Of a stretch of DNA of 64,000 bases, positions 46,731 through 55,080 are shown piece by piece. The stretch comes from Dehalobacterium formicoaceticum (GTDB taxonomy: Bacteria > Bacillota > Dehalobacteriia > Dehalobacteriales > Dehalobacteriaceae). Within the stretch, counting starts at the first letter, position 1. Every line of letters starts with the position of its first letter. The DNA lies in the NCBI RefSeq assembly GCF_002224645.1, contig NZ_CP022121.1:3440501-3504500 (forward strand), written 5' to 3'. A model generated the notes under the pieces. The model searched no databases and was not told the origin of the DNA. It saw only the letters and a list, made by a program, of their open reading frames with translations. The position numbers and the translations under genes are program-made.

Positions 46731-47435
46731 TTAAAGAGGTTTGAACTCGCCATCATCCTCATCTTCGTTCTCTTCAGTGTCGTCAATGCCAAATAGCATC
46801 TTGAACCTATCGAAGTTATACGGGTAGGAGTTATCGCCATCAAATCTTACAGGCCTATGGCCATTATTATATTCAAATTCCAATTCCCACTGCGTGCCGT
46901 CGCATACCGTATATCCAAATCGCCGGGTCGTATATCTTCTACGCCATTCGCCAATATGAAGATCTGCCAATGCCGCTAAAAAGGTATCCCTTGTGAATGT
47001 TTCCTCATTTTCATTGTCAAATAGAATGAGTGATTCTTCATCTTCCCATAATTTTGTATAGGCTTTCAATCCATCTAAAATTTCTACAGTATAACTACGG
47101 TAACCGCCAAAGAAACCACCAATACCGAAAGTAATCTTACAGATAGAATCCATGTTTAGCGTGAAGTCCGCAGCCTTTTCTTCTGATTTTGAAAAGGTAT
47201 AGATTCCGCCAGCTTCAGCATAGGCTTGTTTGGCTTTCTCTAAATATTCACAAGTCCAGTGAAGGCGCACATCCTCGCTCGGATGCACAATCAGCTCTTG
47301 GCCATAGCCGGGGCTTTCCATTATGTTTTTAAGGCGACCTATTTCTTGTTTAAGCCCACGAATAGCACTTATAATCTGCTCTTTAGTATTTCCTTTCAGC
47401 TGTTCTTCATAGTAGACCTCCGGGCTAATCATCAT
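46731..47435 (-). CDS. Hypothetical protein of the GTPase operon (234 aa)
   Basis: The N-terminus is a helical, coiled-coil-like stretch (KEQIISAIRGLKQEIGRLKN). The middle and end are beta-rich with conserved-looking LHIGEWRRRYTTRRFGY and VCDGTQWELEFEY, and an acidic tail follows. I believe relatives are common unnamed accessory proteins in Firmicutes mobile elements. No catalytic motif is visible. It starts 15 bases after the XRE regulator and should be co-transcribed with it. Confidence 0.7.
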   Translation of the reverse strand: MMISPEVYYEEQLKGNTKEQIISAIRGLKQEIGRLKNIMESPGYGQELIVHPSEDVRLHWTCEYLEKAKQAYAEAGGIYTFSKSEEKAADFTLNMDSICKITFGIGGFFGGYRSYTVEILDGLKAYTKLWEDEESLILFDNENEETFTRDTFLAALADLHIGEWRRRYTTRRFGYTVCDGTQWELEFEYNNGHRPVRFDGDNSYPYNFDRFKMLFGIDDTEENEDEDDGEFKPL

Positions 47436-47450
47436 AGTAAGCCACCTCCC

Positions 47451-47675
47451 TTACTCATTTCCAGCCTTTATTTCATTGCCATCAGGAAGAATGAATGCTT
47501 GTTCAAATTTTACATCCATAACCTCTGCAATAGCCTTTAGCTCTTCCAATGTAATCGTCTCACGTTTCAGCTTTTTGCCAAAGTTCTGTGGTGACTGACC
47601 TAACCGTCTTGCCAACTCCGAAACGCTGATATTCATTTGTTCACATAACTGCCGTATCATATCCGAAGTTTTCAT
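47451..47675 (-). CDS. XRE-family regulator heading the GTPase operon (74 aa)
   Basis: An HTH with MIRQLCEQMNISVSELARRLG and SPQNFGKKLKRE as turn and recognition helix, then TLEELKAIAEVMDVKFEQAF. ATG 47675 has GGAGG seven bases upstream. The longer frame to 47705 lacks a ribosome site. As first gene of the minus-strand operon it probably represses it. It is distinct from the Cro-like gene at 9951. Confidence 0.85.
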   Translation of the reverse strand: MKTSDMIRQLCEQMNISVSELARRLGQSPQNFGKKLKRETITLEELKAIAEVMDVKFEQAFILPDGNEIKAGNE

Positions 47676-47845
47676 TGTACGCCCTCCACATATTAATACA
47701 AACATTATAAATCATTTGGTTTCAAACAACAAGAAGAACATATCCAGCCTTTACCACAACAAATCACCTACTACTCATTTGAAAAAAGGGTTGCGGGTGT
47801 TTTTTGTTGTGCCTATGTATTCATCAGCTACACAATCCCCTGAAC

Positions 47846-47879
47846 AGAAATTATTTTAAATATTTTTAAAATAATTTCT
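47846..47879. repeat. Perfect 15-bp AT-rich inverted repeat
   Basis: AGAAATTATTTTAAA and TTTAAAATAATTTCT are separated by TATT, 170 bases upstream of the XRE gene. It could be an operator or a hairpin. The surrounding 47706-48290 has no convincing gene. Confidence 0.5.
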
Positions 47880-48293
47880 TTAACACCCCTTACTTTCACC
47901 CGTTTTTTGTCCTGATTAGTAAGACGAGTTTAGCGTCATGCAATTTTGTTCCTTGACAACTAAATATACGGTATTTTGAGTACGAATCCTATGTGGCTGA
48001 AAAGCAAAGCGGCATAATGGGCAGCGCCATGATGACAGTGCATTGCACAGTCGAAGCGATAAATGCAGCCATTAGACCAACCATTGGCACGGTTGGTGCG
48101 ATGACACACATCAGGAATAATGATACTTTCTCACGACCTCCCACAGACTTGAGGGGGAGTTCCTGCGATATTTGCTGCCTCTTGAAGGGACAAGGCTGAT
48201 CGGTATTGCGGGGCTATGATGTCAAGCCAATGACAGCTCAAAATATCCCCCTTGCCTGGGTGCGTGGCAAATAAGGCACATGAACATAAAGAT

Positions 48294-48336
48294 AAGGCAC
48301 ACCACATTTCTGCACAGTGCAATTTGTGGTGTGCTT
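48294..48336. terminator. Hairpin in the ICE right-end intergenic region
   Basis: AAGGCACACCACA pairs with TGTGGTGTGCTT (one bulge) around an 18-base loop. There is no clear T-run, so it could be a terminator or a structural element near the excision module. Confidence 0.45.
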
Positions 48337-48417
48337 CTACTGATACAACGACAAACTTCTCAAAAGATAATAAGTGCTTATAATCAAAATAAGCACCTCA
48401 CTTGGAGGTGATTGCAA

Positions 48418-48585
48418 ATGGGAAATATCAAAAACTTACCAGAAACCGCGGTCGAAGCTACCCTGCCTCAAGAATTGTATGCGGCAAGGGCATCAAAATC
48501 ATTTCAGGATTTCATTAAGGTGCTTTCGCAGATTATAGAAAAGCATGGTGCCGATGTGCTGGATGAAATAAACCGTGTTGAGTAA
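48418..48585 (+). CDS. Small ICE protein before the recombinase (55 aa)
   Basis: A 55-residue frame starts at ATG 48418 after TTGGAGGTG (spacing seven). It begins MGNIKNLPETAVEATLPQE and ends in IIEKHGADVLDEINRVE, an acidic helical protein. Its placement 53 bases before a large serine recombinase matches the small ORF often seen there in ICEs. A directionality or regulatory role is possible but not shown. Confidence 0.6.
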   Translation: MGNIKNLPETAVEATLPQELYAARASKSFQDFIKVLSQIIEKHGADVLDEINRVE

Positions 48586-48638
48586 ATGGCTGTATTTGAG
48601 ATATAGATATTTTCCAATATTATATTGGAGGTATGACT

Positions 48639-50333
48639 ATGAATAGGAGTGGAAAAAAGTGTGTGCTTTATCCCCGTGTTAGCACTGAAATGCAAGTAGA
48701 TGGTTTCAGCTTGGATGGGCAGAAAAGCAACTTAAGGCGTTTTGCTGATAGAGAAGAAATGGAGATCGTAAACATCTACGAAGATGCCGGTAAATCTGGT
48801 AAATCCATCGAGGGCAGACCTGCCTTTAAGCAAATGCTGCTTGATATTGAAAATGGTTTAGAGATTGATTATGTATTGGTGTACAAGCTGTCTCGCTTTG
48901 GCAGGAATGCAGCTGATATTCTGAACTCCTTGGAGCATATTCAAGCTTTTGGCGTGAATTTAATCTGTATTGAGGAAGGCATTGATTCATCACAAACAAG
49001 CGGAAAGCTTTTGATTTCCGTTCTATCTGCCGTTGCTGAAATAGAGCGTGAAAACATTATCGAGCAGACAATGAACGGACGAAAGGAAAAAGCTCGTCAG
49101 GGCGGCTGGAACGGTGGTTTTGCTCCTTACGGTTACTTCCTCAAAGACAAACAGCTTTTTATTCAAGAGGATGAGGCTGAGGCTGTACGCATTATCTTTG
49201 ATAAATATCTGAATGGAAATATGGGATTTCATAAAATCGCCAATTACCTCAACCTGCAAGGTATTCAGAAAGTACAACGAAATAACGGCACCCTTTCGCT
49301 CTGGGGCACACATTTTATCAGGATGATTATTGATAATCCTGTTTACTGCGGTAAAATCTCTTATGGCAGACGTGTACGTGAAAAAGTAAAAGGAAGTAAG
49401 AATGAATATAAGCAAGTCCCGCAGGAAGATTACATTATAGCCGAAGGTCAACATGAGGCAATTATAAGTGAAGAGCTGTGGAATGCTGCACATGAAAAAA
49501 GAGAGCTGACAGGCGTTAAGTCACCTTCCAAAATAGGTCGTGACAGAGCACATTTGTTAAGCGGTATTTTAAAGTGTCCTAAATGCGGCGGCCCAATGTA
49601 TACCAACAAGCACGCATGGACAAACAAAGACGGTACCTATAAAGAAGTGTATTATTATGTGTGCAGCAAAGCTCGTGCAGCCAGAGGAAAAACCTGTGAG
49701 TATACAACCATGCTCAAGAAAACCGACATCGAGCCGTTAGTCATTGAAGCGATCCGAGAGCTGATTCAGAATCAGGATTTTGCAGGAGAAATTAAATCAA
49801 GGATTGGGAAAGAAATTGATACTTCCACCTTGAACAGAGAGCTGAAAAATTACGAATCCAAGCTAAAAGAGACAGAATTGAATAAAACCCGGCTTGAAAA
49901 TGAAATCGACAGCCTGCCTGAGGATACTCGTTTCAGAGAGCGTAAAATCCATGATATGACCCTCAGGCTTGATGGACTATATGATATTATCGTAGAGCTT
50001 GAAGAAAAAATTGAAGATGTTCTGCTGCGCCGCAAAGCTGTAGAGCAGGATGCAATCACTTTAGAAAACATCTATACCCTGTTAGCAAACTTCGACAAAG
50101 TGTACGACAAAATCAGCGATGAAGAGAAAAAATCCCTAATATCTTCGTTAATCAAAGAAATAGAGATTTTTCCATGTGGTGAGGCTGAGCTGCCCCTAAA
50201 GTCTATTTTGTTCAACTTCCCTGTTTATAAAGACGGTGAAGATGCTTGTGATTTCTTGTGGGACAAAAGTACGCACGTCTCTACATGCCCCGTCTGCGGA
50301 AACATATCTACCGGCTGCACAGTAACCACCTGA
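48639..50333 (+). CDS. Large serine recombinase (ICE integrase/excisionase, 564 aa)
   Basis: The resolvase domain starts LYPRVSTEMQ, with the catalytic Ser in RVST, then KLSRFGRNAAD and AEIERENIIEQT. The recombinase domain has GGFAPYGYFL and PVYCGKISYGRR. A zinc ribbon (KCPKCGGPMYTN ... CEYTTM) and a long coiled coil (about residues 395-470) follow. ATG 48639 has GGAGG at spacing seven. ATG 48633 is too close. The C-terminal residues after about DKSTHV are encoded by chromosomal rlmD sequence beyond the attachment core, so the native tail differs by integration site. It overlaps rlmD by 109 bases, tail to tail. Confidence 0.93.
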   Translation: MNRSGKKCVLYPRVSTEMQVDGFSLDGQKSNLRRFADREEMEIVNIYEDAGKSGKSIEGRPAFKQMLLDIENGLEIDYVLVYKLSRFGRNAADILNSLEHIQAFGVNLICIEEGIDSSQTSGKLLISVLSAVAEIERENIIEQTMNGRKEKARQGGWNGGFAPYGYFLKDKQLFIQEDEAEAVRIIFDKYLNGNMGFHKIANYLNLQGIQKVQRNNGTLSLWGTHFIRMIIDNPVYCGKISYGRRVREKVKGSKNEYKQVPQEDYIIAEGQHEAIISEELWNAAHEKRELTGVKSPSKIGRDRAHLLSGILKCPKCGGPMYTNKHAWTNKDGTYKEVYYYVCSKARAARGKTCEYTTMLKKTDIEPLVIEAIRELIQNQDFAGEIKSRIGKEIDTSTLNRELKNYESKLKETELNKTRLENEIDSLPEDTRFRERKIHDMTLRLDGLYDIIVELEEKIEDVLLRRKAVEQDAITLENIYTLLANFDKVYDKISDEEKKSLISSLIKEIEIFPCGEAELPLKSILFNFPVYKDGEDACDFLWDKSTHVSTCPVCGNISTGCTVTT

Positions 50334-51604
50334 TATCCATGTTGCCCCAATGTCTTAAGATCCCTTGCCAAAGTTGACGGTTCACAGGAAACATAAATCA
50401 GTTTTGAGGGATTCATCCTGGCAATGGCCGATAACACTGCCGGATCGCAGCCCTTGCGGGGTGGATCCACGATTAATAGTTGGGGATTAATGCCATTTGC
50501 AGCCAATTCCGGCAACAAGTCCTCTGCCTTTCCAGCCAGAAATTGTACATTGTTGAATCCGTTTAACCGAGCATTATAATCAGCATCCTTAACCGCTTCG
50601 GGAAACTCCTCAATACCGATGACCTGCCCCGCTTTTTCCGCCATTTGGAGAGAAATGCTCCCCATACCGCAATACACATCCAGCACTGTTTCGCCACCCT
50701 TTAAATCTGCAAAATCCCTAATCTGATCATATAAAACCCGGGTTTGTTCCGGATTCACTTGGATAAAGGAGCCGGGGCTAATTGAATAAAGCACATTGCC
50801 GATTTTATCTTCCAGCTTTTCCTTCCCTAAAATGTGCTGCCACCTGGGTCCGAATAAAACACCGGATTCTTTTTTCTGGATATTCTGTACCACAGATACC
50901 ACCTCAGGAAACCTGCCGGATAAAGACTGGGCCAGCTTGGGGAGAAGAGGAAACTTCTTTTCCGAGGTGACAAAGATCACGGCGATTTCTTTGGTGTAGG
51001 CACTGATCTTCAATACAATATGCCTTAATGAAGAAAGATTATCCGAGTCCTTGTATGTAGTTAGTTCCTCCTGAAGAAAAGAGCGAATATGATTAAAAAC
51101 ATCAGGGACCAGAAGACATTCCCTAAAAGAGATTAATTCATGGCTTCCGGGTTTAAAGAATCCCAGTTCGACCTGATCATGGTAAATTTTTACGTGAAGC
51201 TGAATCCGGTTACGGTATTGCCAGGGATGGGACATGCCCAGCACCGGCCGCACTTCCACCTCAGGCATTTGAGCAATCTTCCTTAGTGCATCCTCCACAA
51301 TTTTTTTCTTCATTTCCAATTGATGCTCGTATCGGGCATGCTGGAGCTGGCATCCGCCGCAAGAATCATAAACATGACAAGGCGGGATCATGCGATAAGG
51401 CGATTCATGGATAACACGGATTAATTTTGCCACGGCAAAACTCTTTTTCATCTGATCAATCTCCGCCTGCACAATTTCTCCCACCAAGCTGCCCGGAACA
51501 AAAACAGTAAATCCTTCAATACGGCCAATACCCCATCCTTGATGGGATATACCTGTAATTTCTGCTTCAAAAATTTCTCCAACCCTGATCGGTTTTTCCT
51601 TCAT
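50225..51604 (-). CDS. rlmD: 23S rRNA (uracil-C5)-methyltransferase, RlmD/RlmCD-like (459 aa)
   Basis: An N-terminal TRAM domain (GEIFEAEITGISHQGWGIGR) is followed by the iron-sulfur cysteines CHVYDSCGGC. The SAM domain has VLDVYCGMGSISL, then DPPRKGC and the catalytic YVSCEPSTLARD. It methylates uracil-1939 (or 747) of 23S rRNA. ATG 51604 has GAGGAGAT at correct spacing, with 51610 also in frame. The last residues (about TCVLLSHKK onward) come from ICE DNA beyond the attachment core, keeping a functional-looking end. 51605-51891 upstream is AT-rich and holds no gene I can support. Confidence 0.9.
   Translation of the reverse strand: MKEKPIRVGEIFEAEITGISHQGWGIGRIEGFTVFVPGSLVGEIVQAEIDQMKKSFAVAKLIRVIHESPYRMIPPCHVYDSCGGCQLQHARYEHQLEMKKKIVEDALRKIAQMPEVEVRPVLGMSHPWQYRNRIQLHVKIYHDQVELGFFKPGSHELISFRECLLVPDVFNHIRSFLQEELTTYKDSDNLSSLRHIVLKISAYTKEIAVIFVTSEKKFPLLPKLAQSLSGRFPEVVSVVQNIQKKESGVLFGPRWQHILGKEKLEDKIGNVLYSISPGSFIQVNPEQTRVLYDQIRDFADLKGGETVLDVYCGMGSISLQMAEKAGQVIGIEEFPEAVKDADYNARLNGFNNVQFLAGKAEDLLPELAANGINPQLLIVDPPRKGCDPAVLSAIARMNPSKLIYVSCEPSTLARDLKTLGQHGYQVVTVQPVDMFPQTGHVETCVLLSHKKSQASSPSL
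50274..50287. other. ICE right attachment site (attR) in the 3' end of rlmD
   Basis: CACGTCTCTACATG is an imperfect palindrome (CACGT/ACATG arms). On the minus strand it encodes the conserved GHVET of RlmD and on the plus strand the end of the recombinase. Serine integrases cross over at a central dinucleotide, here probably the TC/GA in the middle. The exact crossover base is inferred. Confidence 0.6.
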
Positions 51605-51891
51605 GATCATATCTCCTCAAATAACTCTTACTTCTAACTCTTTCTTCCATAAGATTCTATAGAAACGGTTTCTTCAATTTCTTTAGATAGCATATACCTT
51701 AGAATCATCGTAGCAACTAAACATAAAATAGTCAAAAATAATCAGAACAATTAATTTTATCCAATAAAATGAAGGTCGTCAATTGATGGAAGTATGACTT
51801 TTAATGGAAGCGAGACCTTGGTGCGCCTGATGAATAGAAAAAGATCAGGGTATCAAACTATCATGTAAAGGATTTTGGGAGGTTGATATCC

Positions 51892-52503
51892 TTGACCGAA
51901 AGCAGTTTGCAGCAATTCACCCTGCGTATACAGCAAACACTCACCGCACCATGGGATTTTACCTGTCTTCAAAATTATCTGCGTCTTGACCAAGTGGGTG
52001 AAGCCACCAGGCAAGCTTTAAATGATGATTCCGGTATTCCGGCAAAGAATCCTTTAATGGAAGCTTTTAATCTGCTCATCGAGGAAGGTCAAAATTATCG
52101 TATCGAAAATATTATTTTAGGCATTAATGAAGTTTTTAAATCTTATTTAAAAAATTTAACTTCTGAAAATCAAGATGGCGTCACTCAACATTTTCTGGAA
52201 TTTCTGAAAATGTTCTTCATCTTTCTGACGGAAGATTGTTTTCCTTATACGGAAAAAATGTGGGAAGTCATCAGCACGATGATCAAGCCAACGGGCCTTT
52301 TTCTCATCAAAGAATCATTTACCACGGCTATCCCCACTTTTTTTGAATGCACCGCCTTATTAGGCAAACAAGCTTCCCGCAGAGATTTAAGTACCGGAAC
52401 GCTGCAGCACGCTTTCCGCATTGCGGAATTGGCTTGCCGGAATAGTGGTAATCAAGAAGGATGCACCTTGATACAAAATTTAAGACAAAACTTGGAAAAC
52501 TAA
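51892..52503 (+). CDS. Hypothetical soluble protein (203 aa)
   Basis: TTG 51892 is chosen because GGGAGG ends nine bases upstream. TTG 51883 directly abuts it. The product is all-helical, without signal peptide or membrane span, and moderately hydrophobic (FLKMFFIFLTEDCF). I do not recognise it. It is 10 bases upstream of a membrane-protein gene and the two look like one operon on the host side of the ICE. Confidence 0.75.
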   Translation: MTESSLQQFTLRIQQTLTAPWDFTCLQNYLRLDQVGEATRQALNDDSGIPAKNPLMEAFNLLIEEGQNYRIENIILGINEVFKSYLKNLTSENQDGVTQHFLEFLKMFFIFLTEDCFPYTEKMWEVISTMIKPTGLFLIKESFTTAIPTFFECTALLGKQASRRDLSTGTLQHAFRIAELACRNSGNQEGCTLIQNLRQNLEN

Positions 52504-52513
52504 AGGGGTCATT

Positions 52514-53587
52514 ATGTTTGAATTAAACAGCTACTTTTTTATTCTGCTTAATATTACTTCCGGTTTATTATCCCTGTTGGGCGCCGTGGGAATATTTATT
52601 TCATTAATCATCCAGCGGCGGGTAAGCCGACTTCAGGATATTATTGAGGAAATTCTGGATTTATCTTACGAAGAAAGTGCCAATACTACGGTAAAAATCC
52701 AAAACCTGATTTACAAATATCAAATGCAATACATCTTTCCGGCCAAGCCGATCAAAACAGTGATCCATTACATTAATATCAATATTGCCTTTCAATTGCT
52801 TTTTTGGAGCTGGCTGCTTTATTTAATCTTTCGCGGTCCCTTTAACTGGGTCAGTCTCATCTATTTATGGCCCTTATTTGCCATGCTTTTTGTGATGTTA
52901 TTTTATCGTAAGTTGATCAAATGCACTCTAAACCCGGTAGATAACCGTTTGTTTAATTCTTTTATTCCTCCTCCCAGATACCTGAGAAGTATCGCCTTTT
53001 TATCCAGCTACGTCAACGTTGCCGTCAAAACCATTATGCAGCAAGCTCGTCCCACCCCTGTGCTGCGGCAAAAATCACCGGATAGCTGGGAGGTACTCTT
53101 AAAAGAAGAACTGCCCCTTGACGATTACCACTATTATTTTGTTTTAAAGGACCGGTCTGGCATTCTCTTTGATGCCTACGGTCATGTGCTCATTGAATTG
53201 GATCAGGATCCCATTACCGGCAAGCCTCGTCCCACGGCAAGAAATTTAAACATTCCTCTGGGCATAATAGAAAAAAAATTGCAGCTTATTCAACCCCAGG
53301 CTTATTTCTTTGTTTTCCCGAAAGGTGAAAAAAATCCTATTACATTTACTTATTTATTGGAGAAAATCGATACCGTATACTTTGTACCCACAACGCCGGA
53401 AGTTTCCACCAACCATTTCATCACTTACCATTTCTGTAGGGAAAATACTCTCCAGATTCTTACCAATGAAGCAACGGATGATATTGCAAAATTTCTTCCG
53501 GAAAAAATACCTGCCCATGGTATGCGCAGGTATCAGGAGCAAGGCGGGCAGGAACAAGTGATTGAAAGCAAGCCTTATATTGATTAA
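52514..53587 (+). CDS. Hypothetical membrane protein (357 aa)
   Basis: One N-terminal span (FILLNITSGLLSLLGAVGIFI), a cytosolic basic loop, then two closely spaced spans (LLFWSWLLYLIF and WPLFAMLFVMLFY). A soluble C-terminal domain of about 200 residues has beta-rich stretches (DYHYYFVLKDRSGILFDAYG). The family is not recognised. It is probably paired with the preceding gene. Its 3' end overlaps the CPBP protease gene by four bases in convergent orientation. Confidence 0.75.
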   Translation: MFELNSYFFILLNITSGLLSLLGAVGIFISLIIQRRVSRLQDIIEEILDLSYEESANTTVKIQNLIYKYQMQYIFPAKPIKTVIHYININIAFQLLFWSWLLYLIFRGPFNWVSLIYLWPLFAMLFVMLFYRKLIKCTLNPVDNRLFNSFIPPPRYLRSIAFLSSYVNVAVKTIMQQARPTPVLRQKSPDSWEVLLKEELPLDDYHYYFVLKDRSGILFDAYGHVLIELDQDPITGKPRPTARNLNIPLGIIEKKLQLIQPQAYFFVFPKGEKNPITFTYLLEKIDTVYFVPTTPEVSTNHFITYHFCRENTLQILTNEATDDIAKFLPEKIPAHGMRRYQEQGGQEQVIESKPYID

Positions 53588-54279
53588 TAGAGAAAAATCA
53601 ATAAAATCATGACCCCATTCCAAACACCATGGGCGATTATATTCGTCCAAAGATTCCCTGTCTTTTCATATAAATATGTTAAACCAAGCCCGCCCACCGC
53701 AATAGGAATAAAACGATAGACATCGAAATGCAAAAAAGAAAAAAACAAGGCTGTAAAAAGGATTCCTTTTTTTACTCCAAAGCGCTGACGCAAGGCCGGA
53801 TAAAGAAAGCCGCGAAAATACACCTCTTCTCCCATAGGAGCAAGAATTACGCCCATGATGAAGGCTAAAATGAATTCGCCTTGGGAGTCAACCATTAAAA
53901 GAATTTTAGCAAAATCTTGCAGATCCGGCTCCCCTGGAAAAAAAATACTGCTAAAGATTCCTAAAATCATCACTGTCACAAAAAGACCGCCGCCCCACTT
54001 GAGACCCTGAGGTACAGCCTGCCAAAAACCACCTTTAACAAACCCTAGGTCCCGAAAAGAATGACGATATTTAAGTACTGCAATACAGGCAGGTAAACTG
54101 ATCATGAATAAAGTCTGGACCAAGCTGGATGTGAAGGCAAGCAACAATGGCTTTATATCGTCTAACTCCACAAAGGCTTCCAATACAATACCTAAAACCG
54201 TCATGGCGAGAAAGATGCCAATAATACCTAAAACGCCTTCCCAAGGTTGCCAGCGCGGCTGAGTAATTTGCTCATTCAA
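53584..54279 (-). CDS. CPBP-family intramembrane metalloprotease (about 231 aa)
   Basis: A multi-span membrane protein with the Abi/CAAX motifs: GEEVYFRGFLYPAL (EExxxR), LHFDVYRF (FxxxH region) and a final IAHGVWNG carrying the second His. The family includes CAAX-type proteases and bacteriocin-immunity proteins. The substrate is unknown. A TTG start at 54279 has GGAGG eight bases upstream. The ATG at 54300 has no ribosome site. Confidence 0.85.
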   Translation of the reverse strand: MNEQITQPRWQPWEGVLGIIGIFLAMTVLGIVLEAFVELDDIKPLLLAFTSSLVQTLFMISLPACIAVLKYRHSFRDLGFVKGGFWQAVPQGLKWGGGLFVTVMILGIFSSIFFPGEPDLQDFAKILLMVDSQGEFILAFIMGVILAPMGEEVYFRGFLYPALRQRFGVKKGILFTALFFSFLHFDVYRFIPIAVGGLGLTYLYEKTGNLWTNIIAHGVWNGVMILLIFLY

Positions 54280-54465
54280 AAAATTTTCCTCCCTCATCAT
54301 TTTTCTTCATGCTATTTTTTTCAGGATGATCGACTCATAAGCTTCCTGGTTTCAACTTAAATCATCGTCAGGCAGTAATTACCTCGCTATAGTTTCAAAC
54401 ATCTTCAAATAGGAAGACTAAATTCGGGGATAATAATGACGAAATAAGTAATAAGGAGGCTAATC

Positions 54466-55080
54466 ATGTTAATTATATCTTATTTTCTCATCACTGTATT
54501 AGTTATTTCCATTATTATTATGCTGCTGTTTAAATCCCGTCTTTTTTTCTCCCAACAAGAACAACGCAAACCGTCTCCTTCCGGACAAAATGAATTTTCC
54601 CAGGAACTCTCGCCCCAGGGAAATCATATTCAAAAAACTCCCCTGGAAAAAAATCCTGATTCAACTCAAAAGGAACATATGGTTTTGCTTGTCAAAAATC
54701 CTACCTGTCTCTACGCCTATGCTCCACCCTCACTAAAATGGGGATCAGGAACCCCGGTTTTAAGAGTTTACCAGATAACAGACCATTCAGAAGATGGTGC
54801 TAAATCTTTATTTGAGCTTAATATTTCCCCAGATAGTAATAGATGGTTTATCAACGTTCCAGATGACAATTCCGGTTATTACGTGGTATTAGGTGAACTA
54901 AAAGAAGATGGTAGTTTTTATCCCCTGCTCCGCTCCAATGATGTTGAAACTCCCCGTGCATCTTTATCTACAGCTCTGGATGCTTCCTGGATCCCTTGTG
55001 ATATCTACCAAGACTTAGAAAATATCTCCTATGGCTTAAGTTCTGCTATGACCCAGGGATCAGAAAGGACGGATCATTAA
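54466..55080 (+). CDS. DUF4912 protein with N-terminal membrane anchor (204 aa)
   Basis: Residues 4-24 form a single span, followed by a polar linker. The DUF4912 domain begins near residue 70 (LLVKNPTCLYAYAPPSL) and includes VLRVYQITD, NRWFINVPD and YYVVLGELKEDG. The domain binds carbohydrate or ligand in a beta-sandwich. Its stop codon overlaps the GH57 start (TAATG), so the two proteins are coupled, as in other Clostridia where DUF4912 precedes GH57. Confidence 0.85.
   Translation: MLIISYFLITVLVISIIIMLLFKSRLFFSQQEQRKPSPSGQNEFSQELSPQGNHIQKTPLEKNPDSTQKEHMVLLVKNPTCLYAYAPPSLKWGSGTPVLRVYQITDHSEDGAKSLFELNISPDSNRWFINVPDDNSGYYVVLGELKEDGSFYPLLRSNDVETPRASLSTALDASWIPCDIYQDLENISYGLSSAMTQGSERTDH

Noticed and set aside
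47993-48199. 68-aa plus-strand frame (and a hydrophobic frame on the opposite strand)
   Set aside because: No ribosome site, no recognisable family, and both strands look equally open, so coding cannot be supported.
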